Part shown: positions 9,801 to 15,715 of the stretch, in pieces
How the letters are laid out: every line of letters begins with the position of its first letter
Position numbering within the stretch: the stretch's first letter is position 1
DNA from: JAKALX01 sp964508715
GTDB taxonomy: Bacteria; Chloroflexota; Dehalococcoidia; Tepidiformales; Tepidiformaceae
Assembly: GCA_964508715.1 (NCBI GenBank)
Contig: CAZDUX010000030.1
Span: 1 to 28,029, forward strand
Reading direction: 5' to 3'
DNA length: 28,029 nt
Notes under the pieces: generated by a model
Database searches by the model: none
What the model was told of the DNA's origin: nothing
Seen by the model: only the letters and a program-made list of their open reading frames with translations
Position numbers and translations under genes: made by a program

Positions 9801-10427
9801 GTTGCCGAACTAGAACGAAGCCTCCGAGTGGAGGCGCCGCTGCTCCCGTTGGTAATCGAATCGCGAAGTGAGGGGTCCTTCCGCGTAGCGGCCGCGTCAT
9901 GGGTCGGCACCAACGGCGACTCCGAGACCGTCGAGGCCTTCGAACAGCTTCGAGCTCTCCTCGCCTCATGGGACGGCAGCACACCCGAGCGGGTACACCT
10001 GGAGGCGGCTCACGAGGCGCTGTCAGCGACCGTTCAGCAGGAGCTCTCGACGCGGGTCGCCAGGGCGGAAATGAAGGAAGCAGTGGCACTTACCCAGCAG
10101 GTGCGAGCTGCCTCGGGGCGCCTGCTCCGTGAGCTTTGCCGCTATCTGATTGTCCGTCATGCCGCCGCAGGCGACCCGGCGCCGGACGAACTGAACCTGT
10201 GGTTCTATGAGGACATGTCAAGGCCCGGCCCCGCTGCCGCACGTTTGAGCCTCGCCTTCGATCGGCTGGGAGGCTACCCCACGTGGGATCCGGTTCTCAT
10301 CGAGATTGCGAACGAGACCGTGGCGAACCTGAACGAGAACGGCCGCAACGCTGTCCTCTCGATGAGCGCGTTGGATGCGGCCCTGGCGGACCCAAGATGG
10401 AAGGCGGCGGCGAAGGCACGGTTCTAA
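6816..10427 (+). CDS. SNF2-family helicase with N-terminal phospholipase-D-like domain
   Basis: A 1203-aa protein that starts three bases after the methyltransferase stop. The N-terminal 220 residues form a PLD-like domain with one HxK half-motif (HSKFGL near residue 145, then FRGSGNET). The superfamily 2 motor follows: motif I DEVGMGKT near 297, motif II DESH near 405, motif III LLSATPM near 446, and motif VI QRIGRIDRIGQ near 834. Long helical C-terminal extensions complete it. SNF2 proteins with a PLD-like domain occur in DISARM and related defence systems. Here the protein is likely the DNA translocase and possibly the nuclease, since no other nuclease is visible in the operon. A PLD enzyme normally needs two HxK motifs, so nuclease activity would require a dimer or be absent. 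Confidence 0.9.
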   Translation: MGRLRERKWERFLWAPDPALVRGLYEPALSVASRYDRCCAYFSSSVLAAAARGFGPFLEHLLELGDAAPRPAIRLLVNEELQEQDVRALQERHDTSGIAKLLEERLVPARTALEQHRLDVLTYLYAQGFLDIRVGVMRQSLGVMHSKFGLVYDDAGDAVVFRGSGNETVSGLRGNFEQLEITGSWDDPVGFEHYRDQFERLWKNEHPDVKAVDLPEAVRDHLVRLAPSEPPAPEERLHREILEAAMKWQFIAAALYLVGPSGEAACDATAFVDPWPHQRRVVDETVAAWPDGRLLCDEVGMGKTIEAILILRRLFHGRGVRRVLFLLPAGLMQQWQDELREKGGLIVPRYESGKLVWYDGRAETIAGLGAALEHDLVIVSRELARLEQHKPALLNAEPWDLVLVDESHAARRAKQEETEFNSATLLLGLLRDLQLQRQARSLLLLSATPMQTHPWEPFDLLQVLGEGGEWLADFANVRTYYNAAASLGRGVECSEQTVNRTARLIALDGRYAPPPANPALDPANESDVEQVLAWSLSPDRPRLANWLRDEAPLARRMHRNTRDTLRRYYERGLLQSPPPVRIVEDVRFDYENEDERELYLAVGRYIDRRFEELEQEKAGKGFVMTIYRRRASSSPQALRRSLERRREGLLRVLAEDPTEQELGREDISSYDFDDAGEGFTDAQGAPIRVSRGLPEDPAVAAHELNEVDGLLNRLQALAGIDSKRDRFFDVYQQLTSDGRPLLVFTEAADTMEYLRDQLLPAYGSSLATYSGEGGWRYTADGWVHVSKQAVTDLLNTGELRAVVCTDAASEGLNLQAAAALINYDLPWNPSRVEQRIGRIDRIGQKYPDVRIANLFLEDSIDDRVYQVLRERCGLFTHFVGQMQPVLAEARRILLGRGGSLDTLVATAENVETDELAADVYREDEGVAENVAAPALRRDELLQEVEHARAVGATTVDHLDGTIELMLGTDRLWLAAREPLLADNPRLEPLTPAHPLVAELERSLRVEAPLLPLVIESRSEGSFRVAAASWVGTNGDSETVEAFEQLRALLASWDGSTPERVHLEAAHEALSATVQQELSTRVARAEMKEAVALTQQVRAASGRLLRELCRYLIVRHAAAGDPAPDELNLWFYEDMSRPGPAAARLSLAFDRLGGYPTWDPVLIEIANETVANLNENGRNAVLSMSALDAALADPRWKAAAKARF

Positions 10428-10445
10428 CCGCTGATCCGTCGTCGC

Positions 10446-10991
10446 TCATTCGTCCTCGACCTCCTCGTCGGCGAACGGGAAGCGCTCCGGGAGGGAATCG
10501 AGCATCGCCTGGACCTTGGCCGCGTAGGCGGCGTTCTTTTCCGCGGTGGCGTCGGGGTTTTCGGCCCAGTAGGTGCTCCATGAGTCGCCGCCGGGAAAGT
10601 AGCTGCCGTTAGAGACCGAGATGTCGTAGGAGAGCGGGAGCTGCCGCTCCTCGCCGTAGTCAACGTCGCCACCGGACTCATCACAATAGTCGATCAGGCC
10701 GCCGAGGTCGTACTCTCCCAGCGCTGCAGCCACACCCGGGTTATCCCAGTCGATTCCCTCCGGTACGGTGAATGGAGTTTGCCAGGGCGTATGCCCCCAG
10801 CCCTCGTCGCCATCGACCGCGACGAGGTGTTCGCACTCGTTGTGCCACGGCTCCCCACAGTAGGGGCAGTGCGCGTACTCGCACTCGGGGCACTGGCCGT
10901 CAGCGGGTAGGGGGATGTCGCAGTCCCAACAGCGGAAGCCAGCGAGCACTCGCATCGCCTGTTCGCCGCGGGTCTCAAGCTCTTCGGTCAT
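10446..10991 (-). CDS. Zinc-finger paralogue 3 of the MoxR/VWA operon
   Basis: A 181-aa acidic protein and the last gene of the operon. Its ATG overlaps the previous stop by four bases (ATGA). Paired cysteines CWDC (21-24), CPEC (34-37) and CPYC (42-45), plus Cys53 in a CEHL motif, form one or two zinc sites. A C-terminal block includes STYWAENPDATAE. The first 18 residues (MTEELETRG, then MRVLAG) align with those of the preceding protein (MTEDNERAR, then LLVLAG), and the YWAEN block has counterparts in both upstream proteins. The three genes are therefore tandem duplicates. The function is unknown. The gene ends 18 bp from the end of the convergent helicase gene. Confidence 0.8.
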   Translation of the reverse strand: MTEELETRGEQAMRVLAGFRCWDCDIPLPADGQCPECEYAHCPYCGEPWHNECEHLVAVDGDEGWGHTPWQTPFTVPEGIDWDNPGVAAALGEYDLGGLIDYCDESGGDVDYGEERQLPLSYDISVSNGSYFPGGDSWSTYWAENPDATAEKNAAYAAKVQAMLDSLPERFPFADEEVEDE

Positions 10992-11737
10992 CGTGGTTCT
11001 CCTTCGCCGTCTTTTGATTCAAGTAGTTGTGCGAGGCGCTCAAAGCCGCGGGTAAGTCCATCAAGAAGTGCCCGGATTTCGGTGCGGGCTATCTCAACAT
11101 CTTCCGACCAGTAATTGTCACATACGCCGCCGCCCATTCCACTGCCGACCCAGGTGGTCACTTGAACCGGGATTTGCACCTCTTCAACGAGACGAGAGAA
11201 GGCTCGATCTACATTGCATGGAGGTTCGAAGAGATTGAAGTCGGCACCTTCCAACCACGAATCGATGATGGGTAACAGGGCCCCGAACGCGAGCTGCAAC
11301 TGCGCCCGGGAAGGCTCAACCTCCCAGGCAGCATCGTCAAGACCACCCTCGATGTCTTCCAGACAGGGTAAACGGTAGCCCCAGCCGAGAAAGTCACCAC
11401 CGAAATTATTTTCGTAGATGGTCTCCAGCAGGTGCTCACACGGTGGCATTTTGCGACAGAAGGGGCAGTGGGTCGTCCCGCAGTGCGAGCAGGTATACTC
11501 TGTTCCTCCCGCCGGGGACCCATCAGATGGATCGAACAGCATGCCGCACGAGTCCTCCTGGCACGTCATGAGGTGATCGCAGCCGTCTGCCGCCGCGGTG
11601 CCGCAACGCGAGCAATAGTTCTTGCCGCAATCCTCGCAGGTCGCGATTCCCGCTGACTCTTGAAAGGGACCACCGCACGAGGCGCAACCGGCGAGGACTA
11701 GCAGCGCCTGGCGCGCCCGTTCGTTGTCTTCAGTCAC
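10988..11737 (-). CDS. Zinc-finger paralogue 2 of the MoxR/VWA operon
   Basis: A 249-aa protein if the GTG at 11737 is the start. I prefer that start over an ATG at 11767 for two reasons. It overlaps the previous stop as GTGA, like the other junctions of the operon, and it makes the N-terminus (MTEDNERARQALLVLAG) match paralogue 3. Cysteine pairs are CASC (18-21), CEDC (34-37), CSRC (42-45), CSHC (83-86) and CPFC (91-94), with single cysteines at 53, 59, 64 and 100. A CEHL motif is at 100-103. The C-terminal block contains CDNYWSEDVEIARTEIRALL, the counterpart of YWAENPD in the paralogue. It has no enzyme motif, and a role as zinc-stabilised adaptor or client of the MoxR/VWA pair is only inference. 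Confidence 0.8.
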   Translation of the reverse strand: MTEDNERARQALLVLAGCASCGGPFQESAGIATCEDCGKNYCSRCGTAAADGCDHLMTCQEDSCGMLFDPSDGSPAGGTEYTCSHCGTTHCPFCRKMPPCEHLLETIYENNFGGDFLGWGYRLPCLEDIEGGLDDAAWEVEPSRAQLQLAFGALLPIIDSWLEGADFNLFEPPCNVDRAFSRLVEEVQIPVQVTTWVGSGMGGGVCDNYWSEDVEIARTEIRALLDGLTRGFERLAQLLESKDGEGEPR

Positions 11738-12444
11738 AATGAATCTCCTTCCAACCCGCCGAGCCATTGAGCGAACTCGGCGAACCTTCGCTGAAAGCGT
11801 TCCTCAACCGCACGGATGGTAGCCCGCGTCTCGTCCGGGTTCTCGGCCAGGTAGTGTGTCCCCCAGACCCCCGGGGCAGAGGACCACTCGGCCTGGATCA
11901 CGAAGACCCCGGCCACCTCGAAGATGGCTGACGCGTAGGAGTAGCCCCCCGGTTCGCCTGCGAACATGCCGCCATAGGTGTTGGCGATCGGTGCGAGGTC
12001 GCCGAAAAAGTCGAGCATAGCCTTCTTCGAGACATCGGCTAGGGGTTCGGCGGCGAGCACGGGCGGATCCGCGAGGAAGGCATGGTCTCCGCCTTCCGCC
12101 CACCGCTCCTCCGTGTTCAGGTCATGGGTGTCGCAGAAGGTAACCGCGCCGCAGAGGTTGCAGAGGTACATCCCGCAAGCGCGACACTCGACGAGGGCCT
12201 GGACACGTTCCGGCGGTGGGAGTTCGATCCATGTCCCGCAGTCGCCACACCGAGGGATGCAGTCGCAGTCGCCACCCTCCAATTCCCCACAGGCGAGGCA
12301 ATAGCGTTCGCCGCAGCTCTCGCAGCGTTCGTCCTCACCTTTCCTCGAGACGTCGAGATGGATGGCCTCGCTGCAGCCTGGGCACTCCACCGCGGCGATC
12401 GCCTGGAACGCCAGTTCCGCCCGGGTCGGTTCGTTTGTTGTCAC
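11734..12444 (-). CDS. Zinc-finger paralogue 1 of the MoxR/VWA operon
   Basis: A 236-aa protein starting at a GTG that overlaps the stop of the VWA gene (GTGA). It has the densest zinc-binding region of the three: CPGC (21-24), CESC (41-44), CLAC (49-52), CDC (60-62), CGDC (66-69), CRAC (87-90), CNLC (95-98) and Cys104, enough for about four sites. The C-terminal half has no cysteines and carries GTHYLAENPDETRATIRAVEERF, aligned with the YWAENPD block of paralogue 3. No DNA-binding family is recognised. Position directly after the MoxR and VWA genes, with overlapping codons, suggests that all are made in fixed proportion and work together. Confidence 0.8.
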   Translation of the reverse strand: MTTNEPTRAELAFQAIAAVECPGCSEAIHLDVSRKGEDERCESCGERYCLACGELEGGDCDCIPRCGDCGTWIELPPPERVQALVECRACGMYLCNLCGAVTFCDTHDLNTEERWAEGGDHAFLADPPVLAAEPLADVSKKAMLDFFGDLAPIANTYGGMFAGEPGGYSYASAIFEVAGVFVIQAEWSSAPGVWGTHYLAENPDETRATIRAVEERFQRRFAEFAQWLGGLEGDSL

Positions 12445-13586
12445 GCTGCATCCCTCCGGATCGTCTTTGCCCAGGGCGGCGTCGCGCTGTTCCCAGGGCC
12501 AAGCACGACGATGATGGTCGTCATCCCGGCCGGCCCCTGTGCCGGCCAGGGGGTGTAGCCGTCGGTGATCACGACGACGACGTCGGGGCGAGGGCGAAGC
12601 TCTTCGGTCGCACGGATGCCGGCGCCCATGTCGGTGCCGCCGCCGCCACGGAGCCGCACCTGGCTCGCCGCGCTCGCCACCTGCGTTGACTGGACATTCG
12701 TATCGACCCCCATGACCGTCACCGGCGCCTTCTGTGCCACTTCCTGCAGAATGCCGCTGACCTCGGACACCGCAGCGTCGAGCTCATCCCGGCCCATCGA
12801 GCCGCTCGTATCGACAACGACCGCGACCCGGGCGATCGGCCGGACCAGCGAGGGAAAGATGATGTTCGAGCCCGCGCCATGCCGCCGCGAGGGCCGGGAG
12901 TAGGAGTAGTCGACCGCTCCGGACGCAACCCCGAGCGCGCGGCGCGCCGCCGCCGCGAGTTCGGACCGCCAGTCGACCACCGGCGCGAGCACGCTCGCGG
13001 CCCAGCGCTCGAGATGCCCCGGGACATTACCGCGGCCGGAACGGGCCGCGTCGTTCACGGCCCGCGCGACATCCCTGCGAATCAGCGCGAACTCGGTAGC
13101 CGAGTCGTCGCTTGAATGAGCCGCGAACGCGCCGGTGGGAGCGGTTACGCACCATGAGGCCGGAATGTCGCTCGATTGCTCCGTTAGTCGGAGGTAGTAC
13201 TCCTCCGCCAGCTTCCCGTCGGGCATTCCGAAGAGCTTCGGCAGGACCGGGTTCCCCGGGAGCTCGACCCGCTCGTTGAGAAGGTCGTCATTGATCTCCG
13301 CGTCGCAGGCGAGATTCCAGGCGTGGTGCTCCGAAGCTTCCGGACGCCGGCTGGGATGATCGCGGAGGAGATGCAGAACCTCGTGGTAGAGCGCTCCCGC
13401 GAGCTCCCCTGGCGTCCAACCGCTCACCGTTTCGGGGTCGTAGTAGAGCCGCCAGTGCTGGTCGACCGCGACGGTTCCAAGCCCTGGGGCGGGGATACGC
13501 CGCATGACCCACAGCGCTGACCCGAGGTACGGGTGGCTGTTCGTGAGGCGCAGCGCGGCGCCGGCGATGTGCGTCTCAGCGTCCAT
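12441..13586 (-). CDS. VWA-domain protein with HExxH motif (DUF2201/COG3864-like)
   Basis: A 381-aa protein with GGAGGT five bases before its ATG; its start overlaps the MoxR stop by 11 bases. The N-terminal domain carries a metallopeptidase-like HEVLH at residues 68-72, inside LAGALYHEVLHLLRDH, followed by a conserved NLACDAEIND. The C-terminal von Willebrand A domain has the metal-ion site DTSGSMG near 257-263, a GGGGTDMGAG threonine loop and VVVITDGYTPW. The metal-coordinating positions look complete. DUF2201 proteins are usually paired with a MoxR ATPase, as here. The pair is thought to act as a chaperone or metal-dependent assembly machine. Whether the HExxH site cuts proteins is unknown. 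Confidence 0.85.
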   Translation of the reverse strand: MDAETHIAGAALRLTNSHPYLGSALWVMRRIPAPGLGTVAVDQHWRLYYDPETVSGWTPGELAGALYHEVLHLLRDHPSRRPEASEHHAWNLACDAEINDDLLNERVELPGNPVLPKLFGMPDGKLAEEYYLRLTEQSSDIPASWCVTAPTGAFAAHSSDDSATEFALIRRDVARAVNDAARSGRGNVPGHLERWAASVLAPVVDWRSELAAAARRALGVASGAVDYSYSRPSRRHGAGSNIIFPSLVRPIARVAVVVDTSGSMGRDELDAAVSEVSGILQEVAQKAPVTVMGVDTNVQSTQVASAASQVRLRGGGGTDMGAGIRATEELRPRPDVVVVITDGYTPWPAQGPAGMTTIIVVLGPGNSATPPWAKTIRRDAA

Positions 13587-14712
13587 TCGTCACCTCCGCC
13601 GAAGGGGCGAGGAGGCCAGCAGCCTCGAGGACGGGGAAGAACGCCTCGAGGTGCTCGACGGGCAGGCGAAGCTCGGGCTTCCTCGCGAGTGCAAGCTTGC
13701 GGGCGGAAGCAGCTGCAACGTCCGCACCGCCGGAACCAGCTGCGGCAGCATGAATCTGCCACGCCGCCTCCCAGCGTTCCTGGGTCAGCCTGGCAATGGC
13801 GCTGAGTGCAACCGCGTTGAGGATTGCGTACGCCTGGTCCGACCGCTGTGGATGACGGTACTCAGCGGGCTTCGTCAGCAGGTCCTCCGGGTTAGGCAGG
13901 TCGAGGTCGCGCAGCCAGGTGGCGAACTCGAGGGCCGCGCCTTCGCCGACGCAGCCGGCCACGAGCAGGACGATGTCATCCGCTTTCCGGGCGTTTCCGA
14001 CCGCGGCGACCGCGCGGCTTGCGAAGTCCCACGAGCGCGGCGACGGCCAGGCCTGTCCCTGCCGCGCGACCTCGCCCGGCACCTGGAGCAGGAGATGCGG
14101 ACGCGACCGCAGGAACGCCGCCACCTGCGTCCGGGCGAGCCGCCACCGCTCCTCGGAGAGCTGCCGGCCACCGAACTCCAGCGCCGGGGGTGCGCCCCAG
14201 TAGGCGGGGAAGCTGTCGATCCACTGCGGCGCCGAGAGTTCATACTGGTGGTGCAGGAAGCGGTTCGAGAGCGGCGCTGCGAGGTTCCAGCCACCGGCTG
14301 CGATCTCCGGCGGGTTGCCCGCGGCGACGAGCGCGACCTTGCCGGGGTCGAGCTCGAGGTCCCCGAACGCGCGGTCCACGACCGCCCTCAGGAGTGCCGC
14401 CTGGACTGCCGGCGGTGCAGTCGTGAGCTCGTCGAGGAAGATGAGGCCGCCCCGCTGCGACGCCTCCACAGCGAACCTCGGCGGCACGAAGTGCACCGAC
14501 GGGAGCGACCCGTCAGCACCATGGCCGTCGACCACAGGGAGGCCGCCGAAGTCCGAGGGTTCGCGCAGGCTGGCGATGACGGTCCAGCAGGGCAGGCCGC
14601 GCTTCGCCGCCCAGCTCTGGACGGCTGCCGATTTGCCGACGCCGGGAGGCCCCCAGAGGAGCACCGGCACACGGGTGACCGTAGTGAGGTCGAAGAGACG
14701 ATCGAGTTCCAA
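13576..14712 (-). CDS. MoxR-type AAA+ ATPase
   Basis: A 378-aa protein that starts with TTG at 14712, preceded by GGAGGA at 14718-14723 with five bases between. Walker A GPPGVGKS is at residues 21-28, Walker B LIFLDE at 90-95, sensor 1 AAGN at 130-133, and an arginine-containing LSNRF at 148-152. These mark the MoxR branch of AAA+ proteins. MoxR ATPases work with VWA partners, and the next gene encodes one. The Shine-Dalgarno sequence overlaps the closing strand of a SAM riboswitch, so translation of the ATPase, and by coupling of the four genes behind it, is predicted to drop when SAM is high. Confidence 0.88.
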   Translation of the reverse strand: MELDRLFDLTTVTRVPVLLWGPPGVGKSAAVQSWAAKRGLPCWTVIASLREPSDFGGLPVVDGHGADGSLPSVHFVPPRFAVEASQRGGLIFLDELTTAPPAVQAALLRAVVDRAFGDLELDPGKVALVAAGNPPEIAAGGWNLAAPLSNRFLHHQYELSAPQWIDSFPAYWGAPPALEFGGRQLSEERWRLARTQVAAFLRSRPHLLLQVPGEVARQGQAWPSPRSWDFASRAVAAVGNARKADDIVLLVAGCVGEGAALEFATWLRDLDLPNPEDLLTKPAEYRHPQRSDQAYAILNAVALSAIARLTQERWEAAWQIHAAAAGSGGADVAAASARKLALARKPELRLPVEHLEAFFPVLEAAGLLAPSAEVTNGR

Positions 14713-14715
14713 ACG

Positions 14716-14814
14716 ATTCCTCCAATCGGTCCTGGCTGTGGCACCTTTCCGGCGCTTGGGCCGGGGTTGCCGGGCGGGTCATCGGGCCAGGTCCCTACCG
14801 CCACTCATGATTGG
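14716..14814. repeat. Direct repeat copy A (riboswitch 3 plus ribosome site)
   Basis: This 99-bp segment matches 15068-15164 with five substitutions and two single-base gaps. The repeat boundaries coincide with the riboswitch from P1 to just past the Shine-Dalgarno sequence. Most differences fall in the P3 distal stem, where base pairing is kept, or in junction bases. The second copy therefore seems maintained as RNA rather than being recent junk. Confidence 0.9.
14722..14814 (-). promoter_or_regulatory. SAM riboswitch 3 (SAM-I/SAM-IV clan), upstream of the MoxR gene
   Basis: Read on the minus strand, P1 is CCAATC (14814-14809) with GATTGG (14727-14722). P2 pairs GGCGG with CCGCC around an inner GGGACCUGGCCC hairpin and a GAUGA bend. 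P3 is the signature CCCGGCAACC with AAGGTGCCA, including the AA/U internal loop that contacts SAM in SAM-I structures. The P2 loop CCUGG can form a pseudoknot with CCAGG between P3 and P1. There is no P4 inside the junction, which points to the SAM-I/IV variant or SAM-IV rather than classical SAM-I. The last two bases of P1 are the first two of the GGAGGA ribosome site. Ligand binding should therefore block translation, and no terminator follows. Confidence 0.85.
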
Positions 14815-14821
14815 TATGCGC

Positions 14822-15064
14822 CTACCGGCGACCGAGTCCCGGAGCTCCACCCCGGACGAACCGAATGCGTGGACGCTTGTGCTGGTACGGCTTCCGGGGC
14901 GCTGGCGTGATCGCTCGCGTAGCGAACCCCCGCTTCCGCCCGCACACCGCGCACAGCACATCCCGCTCGGTGCGAGGAGGCCGGGCGCGCGACCAACACA
15001 CGGGGGCACCGCATTCACGGCACGCGCCAAATACCGGATCGACGTTCGACTTTGGGACTCTCAT
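14822..15064 (-). CDS. 80-aa zinc-ribbon protein
   Basis: The ATG at 15064 is preceded by GGAGGA at 15070-15075 with five bases between. The same frame is open further upstream, but that part is the riboswitch. Two cysteine pairs, Cys15/Cys18 (CREC) and Cys38/Cys41 (CAVC), form a single zinc ribbon, and the C-terminal 40 residues are strongly basic (APRKPYQHKRPRIRFVRGG). This layout suits a small nucleic-acid-binding protein, perhaps a regulator of the operon, which is inference. It is flanked on both sides by SAM riboswitches: the upstream one covers its own ribosome site and the downstream one starts seven bases after its stop. Confidence 0.65.
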   Translation of the reverse strand: MRVPKSNVDPVFGACRECGAPVCWSRARPPRTERDVLCAVCGRKRGFATRAITPAPRKPYQHKRPRIRFVRGGAPGLGRR

Positions 15065-15067
15065 CCA

Positions 15068-15164
15068 ATTCCTCCAATCGTTCCTGGCTGTGGCACCTTC
15101 CGGCACTTGGCCGCGGTTGCCGGGCGGGTCATCGGGCCAGGTCCCTACCGCCATTCGTGATTGG
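15068..15164. repeat. Direct repeat copy B (riboswitch 2 plus ribosome site)
   Basis: The partner of 14716-14814, about 93 % identical, with a start-to-start distance of 352 bp. The sequences between and outside the two copies are unrelated. The duplicated unit is thus exactly the regulatory element, copied to sit in front of two different genes. Confidence 0.9.
15074..15164 (-). promoter_or_regulatory. SAM riboswitch 2 (SAM-I/SAM-IV clan), upstream of the zinc-ribbon gene
   Basis: Same architecture as riboswitch 3. P1 is CCAATC (15164-15159) with GATTGG (15079-15074), and the P2, CCCGGCAACC, AAGGTGCCA and CCUGG/CCAGG pseudoknot elements are all present. The P3 outer stem differs in sequence from copy 3 but still pairs. 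It begins 19 bases after the stop of the 127-aa gene. Its closing strand overlaps GGAGGA (15075-15070) of the 80-aa gene, so control should be at translation. No run of T follows that would make a terminator. Confidence 0.85.
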
Positions 15165-15183
15165 GTTGCCGGACGTTAGCGTT

Positions 15184-15567
15184 TCAGCGCGACATCTTGT
15201 GTCGGTCGAGAGCGCCAAATGCGCGGGTTGCTTGCTCGCCGGCCGTGAGCCTTGGGCGGACAAGACCGAGCCGATCGCAGATCACTAGCAACAACTCGAG
15301 ATCGTCGATCCACATACCCGGCTGCCAGCCGAGGTTCCACACGGCGCGCCCATACTCTGTTCGCCAGTTGAACGGCTGATCCATGAACCCGCCCGCGTAG
15401 CCTCCGCCCGTCCTCGTCGCGAGGGCGTCCAGCTCGTCTGCCACCCGTCTGTGAAAGGGCTTTCGGACGCTGAACAGGTGCGGCCCACCGTGCCAGGGGT
15501 TCTCGCTACCGCTCCGCGACCTGCAGAACGCGTTGGACCATCCTCGAGCTTCCGGCCGACGAGCCAT
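15184..15567 (-). CDS. 127-aa protein of unknown function, first gene of the SAM-controlled operon
   Basis: I do not recognise the family. The ATG at 15567 is the first start behind the leader terminators. GGAAAGG about 11 bases upstream is a weak ribosome site, so the start is uncertain. The protein is rich in Trp, Arg and Gly. Its C-terminal half (YGRAVWNLGWQPGMWIDDLELLLVICDRLGL, written here only as a landmark of residues about 78-108) looks globular, with an amphipathic helix. It has no signal peptide, membrane segment or cysteine pairs. Codon choice is mildly biased to G/C at third positions, which supports coding. It is the gene nearest the leader terminators and so the one most directly affected by riboswitch 1. 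Confidence 0.55.
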   Translation of the reverse strand: MARRPEARGWSNAFCRSRSGSENPWHGGPHLFSVRKPFHRRVADELDALATRTGGGYAGGFMDQPFNWRTEYGRAVWNLGWQPGMWIDDLELLLVICDRLGLVRPRLTAGEQATRAFGALDRHKMSR

Positions 15568-15594
15568 GCTCCCATCGATCCTTTCCGGGGCACG

Positions 15595-15619
15595 AAAAAG
15601 CCCCTCGCTGTGGAGGGGC
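15595..15619 (-). terminator. Leader terminator 2
   Basis: On the minus strand the stem GCCCCTC (15619-15613) pairs with GAGGGGC (15606-15600), followed directly by five T (15599-15595). This is a textbook intrinsic terminator, about 28 bases before the first gene and in the direction of the operon. It must be read through for expression, so it acts as a conditional terminator or attenuator. Confidence 0.8.
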
Positions 15620-15645
15620 GCAACGCGCATCTTGCCAGATACGCG

Positions 15646-15669
15646 AAAACCCCTCCGAGATCGGAGGGG
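15646..15669 (-). terminator. Leader terminator 1
   Basis: On the minus strand the stem CCCCTCCG (15669-15662) closes on CGGAGGGG (15657-15650) with a four-base loop, followed by TTTT (15649-15646). An upstream hairpin, GGCGGGC (15689-15683) with GCCCGCC (15674-15668), shares two bases with this stem. The two may compete, which is one possible route for the riboswitch signal to reach the terminator. Confidence 0.75.
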
Positions 15670-15693
15670 CGGGCAGTTCATCGCCCGCCTTTT
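15668..15693 (+). terminator. Hairpin with T run on the plus strand
   Basis: GGCGGGC (15668-15674) pairs with GCCCGCC (15683-15689), followed on the plus strand by TTTTGTT. It could end any plus-strand transcript that enters the leader of the minus operon. On the minus strand the same stem is the candidate competitor of leader terminator 1. Confidence 0.5.
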
Positions 15694-15715
15694 GTTGCCC
15701 TTCTTTCGAAGGACC

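Noticed and set aside
13504..14910. A 468-codon plus-strand frame opposite the MoxR gene
   Set aside because: It is antisense to clear AAA+ motifs and runs through the riboswitch. No domain is visible.
14716..15164. The pair of direct repeats as a CRISPR array or insertion-sequence ends
   Set aside because: There are only two copies, far too long and spaced for CRISPR and not inverted. Their sequence is explained by SAM-clan riboswitches.
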